Source of the DNA: Desulfobacterales bacterium
Lineage (GTDB): Bacteria; Desulfobacterota; Desulfobacteria; Desulfobacterales; Desulfosalsimonadaceae
Length of the DNA stretch: 5,294 bases
Direction of reading: 5' to 3'
Assembly (NCBI GenBank): GCA_018224315.1
Contig: JAGTVF010000091.1
Location: 1 to 5,294, forward strand
Positions within the stretch are counted from its first letter, which is position 1. Every line of letters starts with the position of its first letter. Of this stretch, positions 1 to 4,933 are shown in pieces. The position numbers and the translations under genes were made by a program. The notes under the pieces were generated by a model, which worked only from the letters and a program-made list of their open reading frames with translations, had not been told where the DNA came from and did no database searches.

Positions 1-302
1 AAAGATGATTTCAGCCCGTCAAAATGGCCGCTGTCCTTGAAATAATAGGTGTTGAAGGCAATAATCACAATGCCGAGCATAAAGGTGATGCCGAGGGGAA
101 TGGTAAAGGCGGCATAAAAATACTCCCGCCACGGAAAGGGACTGGGATAAGGTTCAAGGATGGAGAAAAACGCGGCAAGGAAAATCACCACTTCAATACC
201 GCCGAGAATCAGCAGGTATCGGAGAAAAAAAGTCTTGAGCTCCTCTTTTGTAAATAAATCCACAAGGCTTTTTTTCTGTTCATCCTTTGGCGTATCGGTC
301 AT
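1..302 (-). CDS. Small integral membrane protein, unknown function (3' end outside window)
   Basis: An open frame reads leftward from an ATG at 302-300 to the window edge without a stop, giving 100 complete residues. The start MTDTPKDEQKK is hydrophilic and charged. Two strongly hydrophobic stretches follow, at about residues 25-49 (FFLRYLLILGG and on) and 62-83 (FYAAFTIPLG and on). They are joined by a short proline-rich loop, EPYPSPFPWRE. This is a typical two-helix inner-membrane protein with a cytoplasmic-looking N-terminus. A GGGAG purine run at 317-313, about nine bases before the ATG, supports this start. It lies 86 bp downstream of the TetR-family gene on the same strand, so co-transcription or control by that repressor is plausible. 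I do not recognise the family. It might be a small transporter subunit, but nothing seen proves that, and the C-terminus is missing. Confidence is for a real gene, not a function. Confidence 0.72.
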   Translation of the reverse strand, partial: MTDTPKDEQKKSLVDLFTKEELKTFFLRYLLILGGIEVVIFLAAFFSILEPYPSPFPWREYFYAAFTIPLGITFMLGIVIIAFNTYYFKDSGHFDGLKSS

Positions 303-362
303 GGCAGAATCTCTCCCATTATTTGCGTCTGGCCGGAAAAGGCCTTTGAAGCCATTGCACAG

Positions 363-400
363 GGCCTGGCAAAAGCATGCCAAGGCCTTTATTTGTTTTT
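363..400 (+). terminator. Hairpin with T-rich tail on the plus strand, between tetR and the membrane gene
   Basis: Arms ggcctggca (363-371) and tgccaaggcc (378-387) pair with one bulged base around a 6-nt loop. On the plus strand a T-rich tract (ttt att tgt ttt t, 388-400) follows directly, the form of an intrinsic terminator. However, both flanking genes read on the minus strand, where the hairpin follows the tetR stop codon (391-389) at once and has no T-tract after it. It may be a 3' stabilising hairpin or weak terminator for tetR, or may stop antisense transcription into tetR. Confidence 0.45.
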
Positions 401-997
401 ACCGGTGAAATCAAGAGCGTTTTCACAAATTTTTTTCAGGGCGGATTCCATCCCGGCCATGTCAAAAGAATCCGGATCCAGGGTCTGCATCATGCCCAGT
501 CCCAGCCCCAGAGCCAGCAGGATTACCGGCAGCTGCTCGGTGAGTTCAGGGTCCAGTTCATCGGCCTCCACGCCCTGCTGCAAATACTGGCTGATAAACG
601 AGCGCAGGTTTCGGTAGAATTTCTTTATAATATCAGCACATTCCTGATTGTTCTGGGCCTGGGCAAAATAATTGATCAGCAGCAGAAAAAAATCCGGATT
701 GTCCACGGGTACAAAGGTGATGTTCTCCAGATGGGCAAACAGCTTGTCCTTTGATGAATCCAGGGGAGCCATGGTCTGCATGACCTGGTCGTTGGATTTG
801 CGGAAGGTTTCCTTTAAAACCTGGAGCAGGATATCCTGCTTGTTTTTAAAGTAATGGTAGATCACCCCTGTGCTCACACCGGCCTCTGCAGCCACATCCT
901 TGATGGAAAGCTGCAGCACCCCTTTTTCCACGATGCATCTGCGTGTGGCCGAAATGACCTGCTCCCGCCTGATCTGCTCCATTCCAACTTTGGGCAT
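389..997 (-). CDS. TetR-family transcriptional repressor, BetI-like N-terminus
   Basis: The product is a 202-residue cytoplasmic DNA-binding protein, the usual TetR size. The start was set at 997 because the protein then opens with MPKVGMEQIRREQVI, closely matching the conserved opening of BetI-type regulators. The frame stays open to an ATG at 1186, but those 63 extra residues are low-complexity, overlap the photolyase end and cross the likely promoter. The helix-turn-helix covers about residues 31-50 (SIKDVAAEAGVSTGVIYHYF), with KNKQDILL leading into helix 4. Residues 60-195 are a helical ligand-binding and dimer region, including a glycine-rich LALGLGLGMM near 161-170, and are not recognisably those of BetI. 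The ligand is unknown and no choline or betaine genes are in view. It has its own promoter (1055-1084) and probably represses itself, the downstream membrane gene, or both; that role is inferred from family habit. The ribosome site is weak (CAGGGAAAG, about 14 bases upstream). Confidence 0.9.
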   Translation of the reverse strand: MPKVGMEQIRREQVISATRRCIVEKGVLQLSIKDVAAEAGVSTGVIYHYFKNKQDILLQVLKETFRKSNDQVMQTMAPLDSSKDKLFAHLENITFVPVDNPDFFLLLINYFAQAQNNQECADIIKKFYRNLRSFISQYLQQGVEADELDPELTEQLPVILLALGLGLGMMQTLDPDSFDMAGMESALKKICENALDFTGKNK

Positions 998-1054
998 GGT
1001 GTTTTTTCGCTTTCCCTGGCTGATAAACGGTTGCTCGTTAAATGAAACACCGAT

Positions 1055-1084
1055 TTTATAGCCCTGTTTACGGCCCCCCGTCAA
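1055..1084 (-). promoter_or_regulatory. Sigma-70-like promoter for the tetR-family gene
   Basis: On the minus strand, TTGACG (1084-1079) is followed after 18 bp by TATAAA (1060-1055). Each differs from consensus at one position. Transcription would start near 1048, about 50 bases before the chosen ATG at 997, and the promoter lies past the photolyase stop. This supports both the shorter tetR start and transcription separate from the photolyase. An imperfect inverted repeat in the leader, AACG-6 nt-CGTT at 1026-1039, is a possible but weak operator. Confidence 0.6.
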
Positions 1085-1124
1085 GGCAACATTTGGCCAT
1101 CCGCCGTCTGGGCCCGGGTGTGTG

Positions 1125-2477
1125 TCAGGGCAGATATTTTTTGACATATTCCGCGATCTGAAATTTGCGCTCCAGACCAGCCGCATTCATGTAGCGGATC
1201 TTGCCAAAAATCTCCCTTTCCTTCCAGCCCCGGTCATGGCGGCCGAAACACCATGCCACCCCGGCAAACCCGTTGGGATCCCGGCCGTCTAACTCATAGC
1301 GGTTGTTTAGCCAAAGCATGGTGTTAAAAGCCGATTCCGGGGTTTCTGACCATTCAATGATCTTTTTGCCCCAGTACATGCGCATGTAATTGTGCATCTT
1401 GCCGGTGCCCACCATTTCGGCCTGGGCGGCGTTCCAGTACGGGTCATGGGTTTGTGCGGCTTCAAACTGCTCCGGGGTATACAAATAAGCACGTGGATCA
1501 TGTGTGTGGACATCCAGGCTTTTTTGTGCCCAGGCCGGCACGGCACTTTCGTAGCTGTCATAACCGGTATTGTACCATACAAAATTGACCGCCAGTTCCC
1601 GGCGCACCACCAGTTGTTCGATAAACGCTGCTTTGGCCGGATCAGCAGCATCTGCATTCCGGATTTGCAAAACAATATCAACCGGGGAAATCTGGCCGAA
1701 ATGCAGATACGGGCTCAGATCCGACTGGCACCCGGCTGCCGGGTCCCTGGCCCGGTTCGGGTAATGGGCCAGTTTTTCGGCAATAAACACAGAAAGCCGG
1801 TCCCGGGCCTGGTCCTGGCCGCCTGTAAACAAAATAGAGGCATCCGACAGGCTTTGTTTGTAGCCCAGACCGGTGCAAGCCTTTTCAGGATCAATATCCA
1901 AAGCCGGTTCAAGGGGGCATTGGCCGTGGGCCTTGATTTCCGGTTCATCTGCAGCATCAAGAAACGCCTCCAGACTTTTCATGATCCGCGGCCGAAGGGT
2001 GCGCGCGGCTGTCTCCTGCTTGTCCGAGGCTGCGGCCACAGGCACCACCACATCGGTTTCAATGATGGAAAAGGGACATGCCAGCCGGCGCTGGACCTGG
2101 TTGCGCCATTGCCGCTGTATCCGCAGATACCCGGAATCCGTGACCACCCACGCGGCTTTCTCAGCCATTTTGCAAACACCGGATACCATATCCGCGGTTT
2201 CCATGACAAAGCAGATTCCCAATTTTGCAAGATCTTGCTGCACTTGGGCCAGACCCTGGAGCATGAACCGGTAGTGACGGTATCCGGCCCCGGGAAATTT
2301 TGGCAGCAGCACAAATCCCACCACCAGGGGTTTGTTAAGGTCATTTGCCCTTTTGGCCGCAAATTCCAGGGCATGGTTGCAATGGGTGCGCTGGGCCTGC
2401 TGCATCCAATAGAGCACGTATTGGCCGGATTCGGGCAAAATGCCGGCAAAATGGGTTATGCGTTTGTCATGTATCAT
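1125..2477 (-). CDS. phr: Class II CPD photolyase (deoxyribodipyrimidine photo-lyase)
   Basis: This 450-residue flavoprotein repairs UV-made cyclobutane pyrimidine dimers in DNA, using blue light and reduced FAD. The N-terminal half (about 12-180) is the alpha/beta antenna-type domain, and the helical FAD-binding domain follows. Class II hallmarks include SDLSPYLHFGQIS (252-264), RRELAVNFVWYN (292-303), TGKMHNYMRMYWGKKIIEW (358-376), LNNRYELDGRDPNGFAG (390-406) and CFGRHDRGWKEREIFGKIRY (410-429). Trp348, Trp369 and Trp376 have the same spacing (21 and 7) as the electron-transfer tryptophans W360, W381 and W388 of the Methanosarcina mazei enzyme. Asn391 sits where that enzyme's FAD-N5-facing Asn403 does. 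Those equivalences rest on remembered numbering and spacing, not alignment. The start at 2477 was chosen for its adjacent GGAGGA; an upstream ATG at 2534 would add 19 unconvincing residues. The gene is intact, divergent from the synthetase gene, and 127 bp ahead of tetR. Confidence 0.95.
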   Translation of the reverse strand: MIHDKRITHFAGILPESGQYVLYWMQQAQRTHCNHALEFAAKRANDLNKPLVVGFVLLPKFPGAGYRHYRFMLQGLAQVQQDLAKLGICFVMETADMVSGVCKMAEKAAWVVTDSGYLRIQRQWRNQVQRRLACPFSIIETDVVVPVAAASDKQETAARTLRPRIMKSLEAFLDAADEPEIKAHGQCPLEPALDIDPEKACTGLGYKQSLSDASILFTGGQDQARDRLSVFIAEKLAHYPNRARDPAAGCQSDLSPYLHFGQISPVDIVLQIRNADAADPAKAAFIEQLVVRRELAVNFVWYNTGYDSYESAVPAWAQKSLDVHTHDPRAYLYTPEQFEAAQTHDPYWNAAQAEMVGTGKMHNYMRMYWGKKIIEWSETPESAFNTMLWLNNRYELDGRDPNGFAGVAWCFGRHDRGWKEREIFGKIRYMNAAGLERKFQIAEYVKKYLP

Positions 2478-2480
2478 TGA

Positions 2481-2486
2481 TCCTCC
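2481..2486 (-). promoter_or_regulatory. Ribosome binding site of the photolyase gene
   Basis: GGAGGA on the minus strand (2486-2481) is separated by only TCA from the ATG at 2477-2475. The spacing is slightly short, but the motif is near-perfect and decides the start over the upstream in-frame ATG at 2534, which lacks a comparable site. Confidence 0.75.
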
Positions 2487-2506
2487 GGATTTCTTGGTAT
2501 AATCCA

Positions 2507-2536
2507 ATCTTATCAGCGCAGCTCTGCAAAACACAA
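2507..2536 (-). promoter_or_regulatory. Possible promoter of the photolyase gene
   Basis: On the minus strand, TTGTGT (2536-2531) and TAAGAT (2512-2507) are 18 bp apart. They would start transcription near 2500, giving a leader of about 22 bases that contains the ribosome site. Consensus matches are only three of six and four of six, so this is tentative. The AT-rich block just upstream (2537-2580) would help either divergent promoter. Confidence 0.3.
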
Positions 2537-2537
2537 C

Positions 2538-2580
2538 AAAACAATAAAACCTTTTTTAAAACCGGATTGTTTTAAAAAAA
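2538..2580. repeat. Overlapping AT-rich inverted repeats in the divergent control region
   Basis: Two perfect inverted repeats interlock. TTTTTTAAAA (2552-2561) pairs with TTTTAAAAAA (2570-2579) across an 8-nt spacer, ccggattg. AAAACAAT (2538-2545) pairs with ATTGTTTT (2566-2573) across 20 nt. The TTTTAAAA cores also recur as direct repeats 16 bp apart. The block lies between the two divergent genes and just upstream of both predicted promoters, so it could be an operator pair, an UP element or a bent A-tract. Low complexity makes chance a real alternative. Confidence 0.5.
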
Positions 2581-2596
2581 ACGTCGTTTAACCCCT

Positions 2597-2624
2597 TTAA
2601 CTTTGTTTTGAATTGCGCTATAGT
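2597..2624 (+). promoter_or_regulatory. Possible promoter of the acyl-CoA synthetase gene
   Basis: TATAGT at 2619-2624 is a good -10 element. TTAACT at 2597-2602, 16 bp upstream, is a moderate -35 element with four of six matches. Transcription would start near 2631, giving a leader of about 60 bases. The A-tract at 2574-2581 falls where an UP element would lie. Confidence 0.45.
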
Positions 2625-2678
2625 GTTATTTCATTATTCAGTTATCCGCTCAACCCATTATCTTCCAACCCCAAGCAA

Positions 2679-2684
2679 AAGGAG
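2679..2684 (+). promoter_or_regulatory. Ribosome binding site of the acyl-CoA synthetase gene
   Basis: AAGGAG followed by a 6-nt spacer (tgtact) precedes the ATG at 2691. This is an optimal arrangement. It decides against the in-frame upstream ATG at 2613, which lacks a ribosome site and would precede the predicted transcription start. Confidence 0.85.
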
Positions 2685-2690
2685 TGTACT

Positions 2691-4598
2691 ATGTCCAATG
2701 CCTATGAAGCGGCCTACCAGCGTTCCCTAAATGATCCGGAAGGCTTCTGGGGCGAAATTGCCGAAGACTGCCACTGGTTTAAAAAATGGGACCGGGTGCT
2801 GGATGATTCCAACAAGCCTCTTTACAGATGGTTTACCGGGGGAATGATCAACACCTGCTACAATGCCCTGGATTTCCATGTGGATGACCGGGGCCGGGGC
2901 GATCACCTTGCCCTGATCTATGACAGTCCGGTGACAAACACCATACGCAAATACACCTATGCGGAACTTCGCGACATTGTGGCACGATTTGCCGGGGTTC
3001 TGACCAACAAGGGCGTGACCAAGGGCGACCGGGTGATCATCTATATGCCCATGATTCCCGAAGCCCTGGTGGCCATGCTGGCTTGCGCCCGCATCGGGGC
3101 CATTCATTCAGTGGTTTTCGGCGGTTTTGCTGCAAAAGAGCTTGCCACCCGCATTGATGACGCCCGGCCGAAAGTCATGGTGTCGGCATCCTGCGGCATC
3201 GAAGGCCAGCGCGTCATTGCCTACAAGCCCCTGCTGGACGAAGCCATCCGGCTGTCGAAACACAAGCCTGACTCCTGTATCCTCTATCAGCGCCCCCAGG
3301 AGCATGCACCGCTTAACGAGGACCGGGACTCGGACTGGGAAGAAGGCATGAAAACCGCCTCTGCCGTTGACTGCGTGCCTGTGGCGGCCACAGATCCTCT
3401 TTATATTCTCTATACCTCGGGCACCACCGGCCAGCCCAAGGGCGTGGTCCGAGACAACGGCGGACATGTGGTGGCCCTGAAATGGTCCATGAAAGCCATC
3501 TACGACATTGACGAAGACGATGTCTGGTGGGCGGCCTCAGACGTTGGCTGGGTTGTGGGTCATTCCTACATTGTCTACGCCCCGCTGTTTAAAGGCTGCA
3601 CCACGGTACTCTTTGAGGGAAAACCCGTGGGGACCCCGGATGCCGGGGTTTTCTGGCGGGTGATTTCCGAGCACAAGGTCAAATGCATGTTTACCGCCCC
3701 GACTGCCTACCGGGCCATCCGGCGCGAAGATCCTCAGGCCGAACTGCTTCACCAATATGATCTGTCGACTTTCAAGATCCTGTTTCTGGCCGGAGAGCGT
3801 TCTGACCCGGCCACCATCCAATGGTCGGAAAAGCATTTAAATGTTCCGGTCATTGACCACTGGTGGCAGACGGAAACCGGCTGGGCCATTGCCGCAAACT
3901 GCATGGGGCTGCACTTCTTTCCGGTCAAGTACGGCTCTCCCACCAAGGCGGTTCCCGGATGGGACGTACAGGTTTTAAATTCGGCCAACGAGGAAATGCC
4001 GCCGGGCGAAATCGGGGCCCTGTCGGTCAAACTGCCCCTTCCTCCAGGCACCCTGCCCACCTTGTGGGAAAACGACCAGCGCTACATTGATGCCTATCTC
4101 AAGGAATATCCGGGCTATTACAAGACCGCGGACGCCGGCATGATCGACGAGGACGGCTATATCTACGTGATGTCGCGAACAGATGACATCATCAACGTGG
4201 CCGGCCACCGCCTGTCCACCGGGGCCATGGAGGAAGTGCTGTCAGGCCATCCGGATGTGGCCGAAGCTGCGGTGCTTGGTGTCCATGATGAGCTCAAGGG
4301 CCAGGTGCCGGTGGGATTTGTGGTGCTCAACACCGGTGTGTCAAAGGAAAAAGAAGAGATCCTGAAGGAACTGGTGGCCATGGTGCGCGATCAGATCGGT
4401 CCGGTGGCGGCATTTAAAAAAGCCGCTGTTGTCAAGCGGCTGCCCAAAACCCGTTCCGGCAAAATCCTGCGGGGCACCATCCGGAACATCGCAGACCAGC
4501 AGGAAGTCAAAACCCCGGCTACCATTGATGATCCGGCCATCCTGGACGAAATCCGGGAAGTGCTGGCCGAAATCGGCCTGGGAAAACCCAAAAGCTGA
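2691..4598 (+). CDS. prpE: Propionate--CoA ligase (PrpE/ACSS3-type AMP-forming acyl-CoA synthetase)
   Basis: The 635-residue cytoplasmic enzyme joins a short-chain acid to coenzyme A through an acyl-AMP intermediate, consuming ATP. The length fits PrpE (E. coli 628). Domains run from an N-terminal acetyl-CoA-synthetase cap (about 1-60), through the AMP-binding core, to a C-terminal lid after the hinge. Visible motifs are the P-loop YTSGTTGQPKG (241-251), DVGWVVGHSYIVYAP (284-298), WWQTETGW (391-398), SRTDDIINVAGHR (495-507; hinge Asp498, Arg507) and LPKTRSGKILR with catalytic Lys591. RDNGGHVVALKWSM after the P-loop, and Val-Val rather than Val-Thr in the GWVVGHS motif, resemble PrpE more than Acs. 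Propionate is therefore the likely substrate, though acetate or butyrate cannot be excluded. Lys591 matches the lysine whose acetylation by Pat-type enzymes silences this family. No 2-methylcitrate or methylmalonyl-CoA genes are in view, so the pathway is unresolved. The gene is monocistronic, with its own terminator. Confidence 0.93.
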   Translation: MSNAYEAAYQRSLNDPEGFWGEIAEDCHWFKKWDRVLDDSNKPLYRWFTGGMINTCYNALDFHVDDRGRGDHLALIYDSPVTNTIRKYTYAELRDIVARFAGVLTNKGVTKGDRVIIYMPMIPEALVAMLACARIGAIHSVVFGGFAAKELATRIDDARPKVMVSASCGIEGQRVIAYKPLLDEAIRLSKHKPDSCILYQRPQEHAPLNEDRDSDWEEGMKTASAVDCVPVAATDPLYILYTSGTTGQPKGVVRDNGGHVVALKWSMKAIYDIDEDDVWWAASDVGWVVGHSYIVYAPLFKGCTTVLFEGKPVGTPDAGVFWRVISEHKVKCMFTAPTAYRAIRREDPQAELLHQYDLSTFKILFLAGERSDPATIQWSEKHLNVPVIDHWWQTETGWAIAANCMGLHFFPVKYGSPTKAVPGWDVQVLNSANEEMPPGEIGALSVKLPLPPGTLPTLWENDQRYIDAYLKEYPGYYKTADAGMIDEDGYIYVMSRTDDIINVAGHRLSTGAMEEVLSGHPDVAEAAVLGVHDELKGQVPVGFVVLNTGVSKEKEEILKELVAMVRDQIGPVAAFKKAAVVKRLPKTRSGKILRGTIRNIADQQEVKTPATIDDPAILDEIREVLAEIGLGKPKS

Positions 4599-4625
4599 TA
4601 TTGTGATGCTGCTGCATGACGCGCG

Positions 4626-4672
4626 TTTGCCGATGGCCCAATGCAACGGGCCATCGGCAAATCGATTTATTT
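4626..4672 (+). terminator. Intrinsic terminator of the acyl-CoA synthetase gene
   Basis: A perfect 14-bp stem, tttgccgatggccc (4626-4639) with gggccatcggcaaa (4648-4661), encloses an 8-nt loop. It begins 27 bases past the stop codon. The tail tcgatttattt is only moderately T-rich. The long GC-rich stem should still stop or stabilise the transcript end. On the minus strand there is no T-tract. Confidence 0.75.
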
Positions 4673-4695
4673 AAAACAAAAGACCCGGGGTCTTT
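4671..4695 (-). terminator. Intrinsic terminator of the thioredoxin reductase/MaoC-remnant unit
   Basis: Read on the minus strand, AAAGACC (4695-4689), a 3-nt loop and GGTCTTT (4685-4679) form a 7-bp stem followed by TGTTTT. It lies 8 bases past the stop codon at 4704. Its T-tract is on the minus side only, so it serves the leftward unit and sits back-to-back with the plus-strand terminator at 4626-4661. Confidence 0.65.
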
Positions 4696-4703
4696 GGCCG
4701 TGC

Positions 4704-4925
4704 TCAGGCAAAATACAGCCGGGACAGGGTTTCTTCAATACAGGCGGGCTTTTCACTGCCTTCCACCTCGATGATTACCCGCCAGGTCAGCTGCACCCCG
4801 CCTGTGACCGCATCGACTGCCAGAAGGGTCATCCTGGGCCTAACCCGGCTGCCGGCGGGCACAGCCGCGGCAAACCGGACCCGATTTAACCCGTAGTTGA
4901 CCGTAGGGGAATCATTGTCCCGCAT
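4704..4925 (-). pseudogene. MaoC-like dehydratase remnant (C-terminal half of a hot-dog domain)
   Basis: The frame encodes 73 residues from an ATG at 4925. From about residue 9 the protein reads VNYGLNRVRF, then VPAGSRVRPRMTLL, GGVQLTWRVIIEVEG, KPACIEETLSRLYF. This resembles the C-terminal half of MaoC-type (R)-specific enoyl-CoA hydratases and related dehydratases, which are about 150 residues long. The N-terminal half is absent, including the Asp/His hydratase motif and the central helix, so catalysis is not expected. The stretch upstream is instead the 3' end of the thioredoxin reductase gene, whose stop lies 8 bp before this ATG, and no convincing ribosome site is seen. A deletion probably joined the reductase gene to the tail of a former maoC gene. 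The frame has stayed open, so the event may be recent, or the stump may be translated by coupling. A larger frame back to 5012 only overlaps the reductase and is not credible. Confidence 0.7.
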
Positions 4926-4933
4926 CCCGCAGC

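Noticed and set aside
1026..1039. AACG-6 nt-CGTT inverted repeat in the tetR leader as a firm operator
   Set aside because: The arms are only 4 bp and extend imperfectly, so chance is likely. It is mentioned only as a weak candidate.
1392..2480. A 362-codon open frame on the plus strand
   Set aside because: It is fully antisense to the photolyase gene, its protein resembles no family, and it has the skewed composition of a shadow frame. The photolyase strand carries conserved motifs throughout.
2478..2534. Upstream ATG extending the photolyase by 19 residues
   Set aside because: It starts inside the predicted promoter and has no good ribosome site, while GGAGGA immediately precedes the ATG at 2477.
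2613..2690. Upstream ATG extending the acyl-CoA synthetase by 26 residues
   Set aside because: The extension lacks a ribosome site and overlaps the predicted -10 element. The ATG at 2691 has an ideal AAGGAG, and MSNAYEAAYQRS fits the family's N-terminus.
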